Source of the DNA: Phellopilus nigrolimitatus
Lineage: Eukaryota > Basidiomycota > Agaricomycetes > Hymenochaetales > Hymenochaetaceae
Assembly (NCBI GenBank): GCA_021029095.1
Contig: JAJOHG010000026.1
Span: 1 to 64,000 of the forward strand
Length of the DNA: 64,000 nucleotides
Direction of reading: 5' to 3'
Below, in pieces: positions 1 to 10,900 of the stretch (position 1 is its first letter; each line of letters opens with the position of its first letter). Made by a program: the position numbers and the translations under genes. The notes beneath the pieces were generated by a model that did no database searches, was not told the DNA's origin, and saw only the letters and a program-made list of their open reading frames with translations.

Positions 1-380
1 TAAACCTGGAAGCGCGTCCATTCCTTTTGTGTAGGAGGCATCGTAAAGGTCAAGCACGATCTCCGGTCCTAAAGCGACTTCATTGATGTTATCGAACAGG
101 AAAAGAAAGTCAAATTAGCACATACAGGTCCTCTGCCCTCTTCGCGGTATGTAAAATCTCCAAGTAGCTGGAGCAACGGGACTACGGAGCTTAGGGTATG
201 CCAGAGGCTGTCGAGAGCAATGGGACACCAGCTCCTAGAAACTCGCGCGCATCTCTCCTTGGTCTGGAGGTCGGAGAAGTTCAGGATGATCGCAAGAAGC
301 TCAGAGACAAAGAGCGCTCTGTTCGTGGTCATCGTGGTCCAAAGTAGAGCTTTCCAAGTCGATGGGTGACGTGTCGCCAT
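1..380 (-). CDS. F-box domain protein (partial, cut by left edge)
   Basis: A minus-strand reading frame starts at 380 and encodes a short leader followed by an F-box-like stretch: ELLAIILNF, then KERCARVSRSW and ALDSLWHTL. This is the usual pattern of the many agaric F-box proteins, which recruit substrates to SCF ubiquitin ligases through Skp1. The frame stops near 69, but coding-like sequence resumes toward the edge (EIVLDLYDASYTKG), so an intron near 100-150 is likely and the gene runs off the window. Only the first exon or two are visible, so the substrate-binding region cannot be judged. Confidence 0.65.
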
Positions 381-1127
381 AAACCTTCACTTTTGCTTAC
401 ACATCAATGATGATATGTATGTACATTGTACATAATTTTCACGATGGTGATTGAGATTCTCTCGAAGTAGACTGCATCTTCGATTAGGTGTTCTCAATAT
501 CCATACAACGGCATCATTTGGCTGTCCTCGCCTCAGAACAATCTCTCCAAAAAACTAGCGTTTTTTCCTCTGCATACTTACAGCGCTTTTATAAACCTTG
601 TCATGTACAAAATCGTACCATGACAATCGTAACCGAACTTTGTCAATGATCATGTTGTGCCCTGTGGATCTCATCTGAAAACTGTGAGCTCATATGAGAA
701 CACTAGGCAGGAGAAATTTACAATCGCTTCGCAACACGCTGGCCCATTGACCGTACATACAGCCGCTCGCAAACATGTTGAGGCTTGTCGAAATAAAATC
801 AATGCTCTCTTCTTATGTTTCGTCGAAATCGCATCTTGCCAGCTTCATGAACGACTGCGGGGGTGTCAGAGTTCCCACTTGCCCGTACTCCTTGATATAT
901 CACTTGCACTGTATTCCGTCCTCTTTCGACTATTGGTTTATGGATAAAGCAATCACTTTTATTTGTTTTTGAAATCGATGGTCACTGTACATATAGCTGT
1001 CTCGTAACTAAACAAAAAATGTAATAAGCAGCACCCATAAATCACAATGCAAGTAGTGATGCGCGGTGAACGCGAAACGATTCGAAATGATGAAGTTTTG
1101 ACTTTGAGCAGAATTTCAACTCCGCTT
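381..1127. other. Intergenic; start of duplicated block A
   Basis: I see no gene here. From about 560 onward the sequence is alignable with about 16420 onward (for example the stretch around 640-700 against 16470-16530), which marks the left end of the segmental duplication. Confidence 0.6.
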
Positions 1128-2165
1128 TCAGACATTCGTATCTTGTCTTCTAAACTGCTTACACTGGGGTCTGTTTGTGACTAAATCCTGTAAAGTCTTG
1201 GAGGCTGACTGCGGACCTTCCTGGAATCTCTCGAACGAGATGAAGAACTGAGGATAAAAATCGCTCAATCCCAACTCCTGGTTCGTATTTTCTGTTTTCC
1301 GGAAGACGACAGTCTCGGAGATACAGCTGTTTGTGGTTGAAGACAACCCTTGACGTTTCTTGAGACGCTCTTCTTCGACGTTCAACAGGAACCTAGCAGC
1401 AGAGTGTATGGGCGTGCAAGGTCGTTCTAAAAAGCCCATGCGATCTCGCTCCGGACATGTAACGCACTCGCGTTTCATCTTGTTGTCCTGCTTCCGTGTT
1501 TACGCTCTTCAGAAAGACCTCTTATATGGAACGAAACGTTTTTGTCTCTCGGAGATACTGTTTGTGAGTGAGTATGACAAGATGTTTATCGTGATGCTCT
1601 TGTGTTTATTGCTTTTCCTGTGTCGACAGACTTTTCCCATTCTTTCTCATCAAGTACAACGTGTTCATCTGCACCTCAGGAGTTGGTCACAGCAGTTCAC
1701 TTCTCCCGCTTCTTTCTATCGTGTCGACGAGGGTCATTCCTGATTTTCCAAGGAACCGACAACGATTTGCAAATTGTAAGGCCAAGTGCACAACAAGAGC
1801 CGTTCCAGCTAAGGCCCAATGTCACACTCTAAAGGCGTCACTCCACTACGTCAATCTGCGACTTATCTGGTCCATATGTGTAACACTCGGTGTTCTCTTC
1901 AGACTAATTTGGCTCGCAATGATTTGGAGAAGGATGGTTTTTGCGACCGGCATGTTTTGAGGTGAGCGATCATCTCGTATTGCTGTTTACCCGTGATCCC
2001 GCCGCCACTTATCTGCATGTCAATCTCGTATTGCTTTCAGAAGAGTTTTTGGCTCATTTTGCAAGTACAGGCTATTTGATAATGTCATTGCTGGCCTAGT
2101 AGAGCATCGCTCTGCTCTTCAATCCTCGACGCCTCCTAATCCAAAATGGACTCCGTTTCGTTAAG
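1128..2165. other. Duplicated non-coding leader, copy A
   Basis: This kilobase matches 17290-18710. Open frames occur on both strands, but they are short, overlap each other, resemble no family I know and are not conserved as one frame between the copies. I regard it as duplicated regulatory or former repeat sequence. Copy B carries an extra 405-base tandem duplication of part of it. Confidence 0.5.
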
Positions 2166-2172
2166 TATAAAT
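2166..2172 (+). promoter_or_regulatory. TATA box of small gene, copy A
   Basis: TATAAAT lies in a context that is identical in copy B at 18711-18717. It is about 600 bases upstream of the small plus-strand gene, so the leader would have to contain the minisatellite as 5' UTR or intron. Confidence 0.4.
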
Positions 2173-2224
2173 GTCTTGCTTTTCTTCCGTCGTCTCCTCA
2201 CTGAAATCTAGCACTCGCACCGAG

Positions 2225-2600
2225 TCCGCCCATCCCGCATTTTCCAGACGCAGTTCGTTTGCTCTGTCTACGCCTCGCCTAATACCTCCCCGGACACGCG
2301 CGTATCAAGACTCCTCATCGACAGTCGAGAAAAGAAGCATTGTTTGCCACCTCTCTTGGCCACTTCGCCAGAGTCAAATTTGTCCCCCGCACTTTTTTCC
2401 AGACGCAGTTCGTTCGCTCTGTCTACACCTCCCCTTTTACCTCCCCGGACGTGCGCGTATCAAGGCTCGTCTCTGTCGACGCCGACAGTCGATAAAGAAG
2501 AATCGTTTGCCACCTTTTTGGCCATTTCGCCAGAGTCATACATGTATTTGTGCCCGCCTGCCTTCCGTTCGCCGTCGTTTCTGCCACGTCTGTCCTACCC
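2225..2600 (+). repeat. Minisatellite, units of about 160 bp, copy A
   Basis: Two long units and a partial third follow one another. Each contains CCAGACGCAGTTCGTT, then CTCCCCGGAC, then GTTTGCCACC and CGCCAGAGTCA. The same array occurs at about 18774-19110 in copy B, so it predates the duplication. Frames through it read as Ser/Arg/Pro-rich peptides that I do not trust as protein. Confidence 0.7.
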
Positions 2601-2883
2601 ACCGGGTCCCTTTTGCACGACCAGGCGAGCACCTTGCTTTCAATCTAGAGAAGCCTCTAAGACCTCAATTATATGTGGAGGAAACACACCCACCAAAGGA
2701 TAGGAAATAATGTTCGTGTACATTTTTTCTTGGTTCTGCGACGCCCATCGCTCATCTATTTCGTTCACTAGATGTCCGATATCCATCCTCCTCCATCAAA
2801 TACTTATGCAGCGCCCGATGATAAGCTCGAAGAAGCGTCACTGTACGTCCTATTGGTTCGCTGCCCATCGTCCAATGGATATA

Positions 2884-4069
2884 CAGTTGATTATTTCATA
2901 ATGCATCACCTCCGTTCCGAGGTTTTGTATGCATTACAGTCAAACTTCCCATACTGCATAGGGTTCGGTGGAAGGCTCGGGCTATGCATTTTCAGAGGTT
3001 ATGCAGTAAGAGAAACCCACAAACTAGTACATAATTAAAACATTGGTCAAAAGTGTAGTAAGATAGCAGAAGGCATAACAACGAAAAGTGAATATAAATT
3101 GATTTTAAGGATTTCCTATGCCAAAAAGAATTGGCTGATACCTGGCTGCTTCAAATTGGCCACCCAGTCCATCTGTAGCTTCCATCTGAGCTTGTGAAGA
3201 CAGCTGAGAGCCTGTTAAATCTCGGGCTCGCAATAGCACACACCGAGCCTTGAGGTCTGTTATAGCTTGGCATGCAATAGGTGGCGACATCACCAGCAGC
3301 TCATCAACCGGCCCATCGACCATGTTGATACGGGCCTGCTCTATGATTTCCGGTCAGTCCATTACTCCATAATGTTCTCTGTGTCAATGTGCAAAGTGTT
3401 GTCGACAGAGACGGAGACATTTTGAGACCATACAGGTGTAAAACGCAAAGCAAATCACAAGTGAAATGACCTCACATACTGCATATCGTAAGTAAATTTT
3501 CCCATTTGCATATGCAATATGCATTATTATTTCTATGCATTATCTTATAGGTATTTTCTAACTACCAACTTCGTGGAACCTTTGGTCTATGCATTTCGGG
3601 AGGTTATGCATTATGAGAAGGATTCATTATGGGAAGTTCGACTGTATTAGATATTATGCAACAGTAAATGTCACAATCTCGTGACATATGGTGACTTCGG
3701 CATAATGTGTGACACGGATTTACAAAAATGAGAAAGCAAGGTCTGGCACAAGCTTGGTGGGGTTTTTTAGGGCCTGCAACATAGCATTGATTACCAAAAA
3801 AAAAGATGCTACTTGTCAGATATGCTGAAGATCAATTAGGTCAGTCTGAGGATCACCATCAACATGCCCAATGTGGGTGTTTTTGTTGGCAAATACCCCC
3901 AAAATAGGATCTACTAATGCATATTCCCCCAAAAAACTTATGCAATATTAGGTATTAGATTGCTTGCATATTTTGGTTGTAAAAGTAGGAACAAAGTCGG
4001 TTCCCGGATTTTTCATGCATTATTAGATATTATGCATTATGAGGTGATGCATTATGAGATAATCAACTG
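2884..4069. mobile_element. Tc1/mariner-type MITE (outer element)
   Basis: The ends are inverted repeats: 28 bases beginning CAGTTGATTAT at 2884 and their complement ending at 4069, with a single mismatch. TA dinucleotides flank both ends (2882-2883 and 4070-4071), the target duplication expected of the Tc1/mariner superfamily. Copy B has the empty site with one TA. The 1186-bp element encodes no transposase I can see, so it is non-autonomous. It contains a second element at 2937-3644. Confidence 0.9.
2937..3644. mobile_element. Second MITE nested in the first
   Basis: The termini begin CAGTCAAACTTCCCATA (left) and CAGTCGAACTTCCCATA (right, complement), with TA on both outer flanks (2935-2936 and 3645-3646). 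Subterminal motifs of the type TATGCATTT-(6-7 bases)-GGTTATGCA recur near both ends. The element is 708 bp with no transposase. It resembles the degenerate element at 44820-45438. Confidence 0.85.
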
Positions 4070-4487
4070 TACTCACAGGACAAGTTTCTACTACCACGGA
4101 AAAATCTCTTCGGAGAAGGGTAGCAGGGGCGTTCTATTTGAAGAGTCGTATCGCAACGGCCTGTGGACGTACCGACAAATTCCTACCCCCGAATCATGGA
4201 GCCATAATGAAGTGGCTCTTGCAGGTAAAATTGCGAAGAACACGGATTTAAACATGGTTAAAAGGGGTTTGGAAGATGCAGATGCTTCAGTTCCTCCGGA
4301 TTCGTTGAGAGGTGATTTTAAGGACACTCTATTGATAGATGCCTTCAATTGTCTCGAAATTGAAGGCCTGTCGATTGGAGACATCAATACGTTACTAAAG
4401 GACCTGCGGCTATTTTCCACGAAAATGCTTGGACAATGGGACAGGGAGGGGAAGTTGGCTGTCTATGTTTCCACACACTGCAGTTAG

Positions 4488-4715
4488 AACTAGAGCCAAC
4501 CCAGTTTTTAACGCTTTCCTTTTGATTCGGAAATGTTGAATCTCAGAATATATGGTCTTTATGATATAAAACTTTCTCACCTTCTCTAAGGAATACCTGA
4601 TTGTGTGATCATCTACATTGCTTGCAGACAGTCAGAAGAGATTGAAAAGGTATCAGAGTACTGCAGCCTGGCAAGCAAACTCGTCCAATTTATACAATGC
4701 TCTCCTTGTTTTCTT
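4488..4715. other. 3' flank of small gene, copy A
   Basis: No gene. The sequence aligns with 19827-20010 of copy B up to the hAT insertion point. Confidence 0.5.
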
Positions 4716-4964
4716 GCCTAATGCAGAGCATACCACGAGTCGATCCGTGGGTAGACCCGGACCCGTTGGCGGGTCTTTCGTCACTCAAAAATTCTCAACC
4801 CGGATCCGTAGGGACCCGGACCTGCCATAGAACAGACCCACGGGTCATCTGGAACCCACGGGTCCGGGTTACAGGTTTTCACGGGTCATTCACGGGTCCA
4901 TGAGTAGTATAGTATAATTATAAAGTAAGAAAAATGTAATGACAATGGGGCGAGGAAAGAGAAA

Positions 4965-6095
4965 CTACCAAAAAAACTCGTGCTTGTACACACCGCCCGG
5001 CTCGACCTCACACCCGGCTTGTGTTATGCAGCGCACGAGCTCTGCGTGCAATCCGACGTGCGTGTTCTTGCCAAGAATGCATCCGTCAGGTTTCACACTG
5101 AAAACGCCATCAGTATGCCCATCAGCAACCTCGTGAAGAATCCAGAACTCACCCATCCTCGACGACGCAGTACTCCATGAGTTTGCATCCGACGAGCTTC
5201 ATGTTTTTCCCGAACACGCAGTGGTGCCCGACCACGCTGCGCTTGATCGTGCTGCGTTCGCCGACGAGACTGTCTGGTGAGACGTTTGATTTCATGTCCA
5301 CAAGCGCGGTGTCGTGCGCGGGAGGTGGGAGGTCCTTCAGTGCCGCGCGGTTGAGCTCAAGGTACTGTGCACGTTATTCGCGCACGCAGCGTACCCATCT
5401 GCGAGACTGTGCACGACGAGACCAACGAGCAAACTCAGCGGCTCCGCGTCCCCTTCTTCTTTGTTCATTGAGGGCGACGACACCAAACTCCCGACACTTG
5501 ACGCCGCCTTAGACTTATGGGAGGACGGGTGATACGAGGTAGCTTGTTGGAGTGCGAGTGAGTTTGTGGGGGTATTCGTGATGGGATTCAAGACCGAGTT
5601 GTATTTCTGCCGCCTCGTACGTTGTGTCTGAGCTTTACAGAGCCAAAGAATGAGCGCTTCGCAGATTGAGTCAAAGTGCGCTTTCTTCAGCTTGAGCGCG
5701 TCAGGCACAGCATGCTTGCACACGTGCACGTGTGCGTCGACGAGGCGCGTCGTAAGCTTCGTGCGCGGGTACTGCCAAAGCATGCCCATGCGCAGCTCCA
5801 ACTCGTCAGAGTTGAGGTCCTGGTTATCCAGTGTGTCGATGTGCAGGAGCGTGGTGCTCTTCTCGTCGTATGATACGGGCATTTGATGCGCTCGACGCAG
5901 GCCATACGTCTTCCGCCCCACCTTTCCCTTTTTTGTTCTCCGGCGCCTTATTCTCGAAAAACAGTGCAGTAAAGAGTGCACCGACGTACCCGTCCCTATT
6001 CTGAATTTGTTGAGCACAGTCTCGAGCCTGAGAGAACGGGACAGAAGAAAATCGCAGTGGAGAAGGACAAAGTCGTCAGTGATGCGCGACGCGAA
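4965..6095 (-). pseudogene. Captured fragment of eIF2B subunit gamma (GCD1-like)
   Basis: On the minus strand, protein-level matches to the catalytic-subcomplex subunit eIF2B-gamma run from ITDDFVLLHCDFLL through SYDEKSTTLLHIDTLDN, LWQYPRTKLTTRLVDAHVHVCK and ADGYAACANNVH to the left-handed beta-helix repeats SVVGHHCVFGKN and GCILGKNTHVG, with AELVRCITQAG near the end. The N-terminal nucleotidyltransferase start is missing. A one-base loss after the ANNVH codons shifts frame, so the copy cannot make the normal protein. The intact parent gene should lie elsewhere in the genome. Remnant introns indicate capture from DNA, not from spliced mRNA. Confidence 0.75.
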
Positions 6096-7255
6096 GTGTC
6101 CCCTGCGTGGGCCGCACAGAGCGGGCACGCCTGGCTCTTCTTTGTCTCGATGATGATGCGGGGCGGCTCCTGGCCAACGTCCACGCGAATGCATCCATCG
6201 CCGCCCTGCGACGACAGCAACGACGCGACGATCGCCTTCTTCGCCGACTCGAGCTCCTCGTACTCGACGAACGCACATGCGCGGTCACGCACGATCTCGG
6301 CTTTCTTGATCTTGCCTCCATACCGGGCGAGCAGACCCTTGAGCTGCTCGTTCGTCAGCGGGTCAACGACGCCCTTGGATTAAAAAGTTAATTTGCAGTG
6401 TTCATCATCCTACTAAAAATTGGAGCACACCTTGACGAAGACATGCGGCGCCGTAACCACCATCGCCTGCTGGTACAATGGATGCGCGTCGGCACGACCA
6501 ACCTTCGACTTGTGGAAGGCACCCCTACCAGGAGCAGGAGCAGGCGCCGAGACAACGGGAGTCTGCGTGCCGCTCGGCGGCGGCGACGGAGTCTCCACAC
6601 TCATCCCGCACGACTCCTGTGCGACGGCCGGACCCCACTTCTTCGAGTTTGCCGCTGCGAGGTTCGCCCAGGTCTTGGGCGTGGACGAAGCGGCATGGTG
6701 TACAGGAACAGGGGCAGCTTGAGCGACAGGCACAGGCTTGAGTGAGGGTGAAGGCTGCGCAACGGCAGGCGCAGGCGCAGGTGCCGGGGTAGGCTCGCGA
6801 GCGGGAACTGGCTCAAGCTCGGCGCCTGCTCAACAACAGGCTCCGGGAAAGGCTCAGGCTCCTTCTCAGGCTCAGTGTGGCCCAGACCATTCGACCGGCG
6901 CAGATGCGAAAATATTGACAGGCGGTGCAGGTTCCGGCTCAGGCTGGTGCTCGACGGGTGCCGGAGCCTGCAGCTCCTGCATTGGCATTCTCGTCGTCTT
7001 CGACGCTCTCCTCCTTCAGGAAGCGGAAAATGTTGTTGAGGACGAAGTAGCCGTTCGGCTGCTCGGCGAGGAAGAACGTCTGCACGAATTTGCGCCAGGC
7101 CTCGTTGCGGTTGGACATCTCGCCAATGACCTGGATGATGATGCCGCCCGCAGCAGATGCCTGCGCATCGACCGAATGTATGAAAACCTTGCAATCCTGG
7201 AAGCCGATCTGCAGGATTGTTTGGTGGATTTCCTGATCGACACACTGGGTAAATA
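6096..7255 (-). pseudogene. Captured fragment of NTF2-RRM (G3BP/Bre5-like) gene
   Basis: From about 7255 downward the minus strand encodes the C-terminal part of an NTF2-like domain (QEIHQTILQIGF, KVFIHSVDAQ, GEMSNR, RKFVQTFFLAEQPNGYFVLN, FRFLKEE). A low-complexity Ala/Pro linker follows with TWANLAAANSKKWG, and then an RRM (LKGLLARYGGKIKKAEIV, CAFVEYEELESAKKAI). This is the layout of G3BP/Nxt3/Bre5 proteins, which act in stress granules or as deubiquitinase cofactors. The first part of the NTF2 domain is absent, and the frame joins eIF2B-gamma sequence between about 6090 and 6145 in a different frame. I call it a transposon-captured pseudogene. Confidence 0.7.
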
Positions 7256-7681
7256 TACATGGCGTTACAAACGCGTGGAAAAAAAAAAAAAAAAACTGGA
7301 TTGTGTTACGGTAGATAGCTCGTGTCAAATGGGAACGCTCGGCGAAGTGTGGGAAAAGTCAATTTATTAGGTTTCTGAACGAAATAGAAAATTAAATATG
7401 TGAGTCAATAAAGCTATGGCTAGTGAATTTAACAAATGCCCGACAATCTGCAGTTTTGCAAGAGCACATAGAATATACATATCCAAGCAGCACGGGTCCT
7501 CGAAAACCCATAAAAGACACGCGGGTTTCCCAAAATCAGGAAAATCTCGACCCGGACCCGCGGGGGACCCGTGGGAAACGGGTCTTTGTTCATGGCGGGT
7601 CCCGAACATGCGGGTTTTCCCACGGATCAGTTCATGGGTACCCGCAGGTACTCAAGACTCGTGGTATGCCCTAGCCTAATG

Positions 7682-7945
7682 TGAGCCGCTTTTTGTGGGG
7701 TGAGTGCATGGGCGAGACCTCATCCCTGTGCTGTGTCACTTTTACCTAATCACTCAGGCAGACACATGTCAACATGCACTGAATTGATCCTGACTCTGAA
7801 AAGCTGCTGACTCAGCACATAAAGGCTTGCTGTCCTATTTCTCTAATTCCCTGTTGTGTCTTACAGCCCTCGCAACCCATAGAAAATATGTGGCAGTTCT
7901 GCTTTGCTATAAATGCTACTACAAAACACAACAATAGTTCTGATC
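7682..7945. other. 3' flank between hAT element and WD40 gene
   Basis: No gene is visible. The sequence resumes alignment with copy B around 20030-20330 and belongs to the CpG-poor domain. Confidence 0.4.
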
Positions 7946-10900
7946 CTAAGTGCCCAAATGTGGTGGGAGTATAACTAATTTACCATGAAGAGGAATGTCA
8001 CTTGAATCAATTGTATACAGGAAGGAAGGGAGACCTTCTGCTGTTTTGTATGATGGGTTTGACAAAATAAGCCAGATCTTTACAGTTCCATCGGTCTCCC
8101 TGAAGGCAAGTATATATGGAACTGTGTTAGGAGAGACAGCAAAACACATTGGACTGTCCAGTTTGGCCTCTTCTGACACGGCTCGGAAGTCATATATAAA
8201 ATTTTGTATGATTGGCTCCTGATCCAGTATGCCAACCATAGCATGTCCTGCTGTATGTTAGGTTAGAGAATATACAGTTTGACCAAAACTCAAGACACTC
8301 TACATAGTGATGGCCAAAGAATAATATGGTCCTGTCCAAAAAAGCATGGGTTCAATGATGCAGGATGGCTCAGTGGGTAAGCAGTATGCAGCTGCTTGGT
8401 TGAGTATGCAATTTTTCTTAAATTAAAATAGGTGCTATTGATGTCTGTTGATGACTCGTAGATCCGAGTCACAAAGTCATGTGGTTTACCATCATAAACT
8501 GTCCATGTCTGGATTTCTCTCTGAAATTTGACAGATTTTTAATCTGGCTCCAGGAGGTAGAAGGGAGTTTCACTAACATTTCTATTGGGATGATTCACAT
8601 AACTGCCTGGCACAACATAGCTATAAAGGAGAGCAATCTTGCCTGTCCCTGAAAGGTCAAGAGAGTGTATTTTTCCTTCCAAGCTGAAGCTCCTGGATCA
8701 AGATGAGCAGAAAATAAACAAGAAGAAAGAGCACTACAGACTGCAGAAATGTTCTTTTCCCTATGTCATACACTGCAGAATAATTTAATAAACCTGATTA
8801 TACTAACAGCAAACCTAAACATACCAAATATTTCATCTGCATGAAGATCTTTTGCAGAGAAAGAATGATCTTTGTTGATACTTTTAGAGATGCAAAGAAG
8901 ATGGTTTGTGCTTTGGATAGAAGCAAAGTCAATGACAGTTTTTCCTGGTAGCTTATGTGTGGCTGTATGCTGCATATTTACAATTGAACAATGGATTTTG
9001 TCTGTGCATCTCAAGTGCATAACATACCTTTCCATCCACATCCTTATTGGAATTAGATAAGACTGAATATCCTGAAGGACTTAAAAATAGCTATACTCAC
9101 AAAAACATCAATATTATTTCCTGAGGCACAGAAAAAAACTTTTTTCATTGGAAAACAATCAGGTTTCTGCTTTACTTGAGCATTGAGCACCTTACATACC
9201 ATGTCCATCATGTGCCCATTGTATGGATGTTACATAATTGGTAAATTCTGTACTTTGCAGTAGTATCTTGTCCTTTTTGAAAAGTTGAAAAAAAAAAAAA
9301 TAGGAATGAAATCCAACTTTTCACAGACCTGGACATCCCAAAAGAAAACAGTGTTTGATGTCTTTGTGCATAGATATAACAACCAAGCAGAAGTTTTCAA
9401 GGGGCGCCTTGAATATCATCAGGACTGTTTTTAATGGTATAAAATGTCATTTCATACCAAGAAACCTGCTCAAGAACAGTTTTTGGATGAGGAAGAACAC
9501 AAAAGGGCTTGTGCAACCTGGTACCCTAGAAGAGTTCCAAGATTATAAGCTTTCTCAAAGGATAGAAAGCTTGACACAAGACCCACCAGTGTTTTGTACA
9601 CTACACATGACATGTGGTTTCTTTTTATTTCCAGATACATCAGCTTGGTCAGTTGCCATCAGGCAATGTGTGTGTAAAGTCAGCCTACCTTCCTGTAAAT
9701 GCAAGAAATTGGCCTTCATGGCTGAATTGCATGCATCTCATTGATATCCGTGCATTCAACTCTTCACTGATTGGATGAGCCATTGTACTGTCCTCCTATT
9801 ACCAGAGTGTATCACTGTCAGCTTAACATCTATATTGTTTCATGAATTCCTTACAGTGTCAACTTCAGCTGTTAGCTCATTTGGAACTGCAGATTGAGAT
9901 TCTAGGTGTGCAATTGTAGAGCCAGTATGCACAGTAAAGTGGTCTGGATTGGAAGCATGGCTGCCTACACTCTCTGCTTTGATTGAAGATTGGCAACTTG
10001 TGATTGCTAACTCCATATCTGTTTGTGGATTGTGTTGTAACTTTGCATGCACATACTCTGCAGCATGTTTATAAACCAGAAGCACTTTTTTAGAAAAAAC
10101 AGAAGATAGATTCTTGGCAAGTGTCAGGGGATGAAAGGAAGAAACATGACAATGGAGCTTCCATTGCTCAAAAGCAAACCAGCAGGAAAAAGATAATAGA
10201 ATCCAAGCATGACCCATTGTGAAGGCAGTTGTGATGAGTGGTGTAAGCAGTCCCTTTTGAAAGCAAGTCAGATGACATAAATGTACAATAATAAAAAGTA
10301 CCTGATCTGCCTCAAATGCAAGTAGGCAAAGTCCAGCTGAAAATGTTGCTGCTGAGACAATGAGGCAGAACATTGGACCTCTCATCAGCCAAGTTACAAG
10401 CCAAGAAGGGTTTAGCTTTTTAGGTGGGCGCCTGGTGATTCCAAAATAAGATATCAACCTGAGAGAGCAAAGCAAACTCACACAGATGACTGCTTCCAAG
10501 TCATCACAAGAAGACTATAGATGGCTGAAGCAACACTGAAGGACAGAGAAATGAACCAGAAAATGTTTGTGACACTGGACTGAGAGTTTCCAAAAGAAGT
10601 CTGTAGTGTTGTTGCAGTGACACTGGAAAAAAAGGTGGCTACTGTTGTTAGATTCAGATATCTTGATGTTGTGAAGTCTTGGCTTAAATGTAAAGCAGCC
10701 AATTCTAAATTTAAAAAAGTCCAAGTCAGGGATATGTGATCTAAGACATGTAGTGTTTAAGTTACCTTTCTCTGCTATACTTGACACTTCTCTAAGATAT
10801 CTCTCCAGTATGCTTGCCACATCCTGTAGCACAATATCATTGATGTACCCTTCTGATGGTGCACCACTACAACCTATATATACTTAGAATCAAATGAGCA

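Larger units (their letters stand above)
2772..4487 (+). pseudogene. Small agaric-type gene, copy A, split by MITE insertion
   Basis: The first part (2772-2883) encodes about 38 residues including ASLYVLLVRCP and SNGY. The second part (4071-4487) resumes with FYYHGKI, GVLFEESYRNG and WTYRQ and ends VYVSTHCS. The intact copy B protein (19302-19826) reads straight through this point, whereas here a transposon occupies 2884-4069 between the SNGY codons and the following His. The second half is still open and has mostly conservative changes against copy B, which suggests a recent break. The product belongs to the same small family as the genes at 42087 and 44017. Confidence 0.75.
4724..7673. mobile_element. 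Non-autonomous hAT-type transposon carrying host gene fragments
   Basis: The 2950-bp element is bounded by an exact 8-bp direct repeat GCCTAATG (4716-4723 and 7674-7681). Its ends are 18-bp inverted repeats, CAGAGCATACCACGAGTC on the left and TAGGGCATACCACGAGTC on the right (16 of 18 identical). An 8-bp target duplication with CAGRG/TAGRG-type ends is the hAT signature. About 180 bp inside each end is packed with short repeats of the CCCGGACCCG/ACCCGCGGGT type, likely transposase-binding subterminal repeats. There is no transposase. The cargo is two partial host genes on the minus strand, described separately. Copy B lacks the element. Confidence 0.9.

Noticed and set aside
2171..2710. 179-residue open frame over the minisatellite
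   Set aside because: It reads through tandem repeat units, begins on the TATA box itself and is interrupted in copy B; not credible as protein.
6738..7370. 210-residue Gly/Ala/Gln-rich plus-strand frame inside the hAT element
   Set aside because: It is the complement of the Pro/Ala-rich linker of the captured NTF2-RRM gene, without its own motif.
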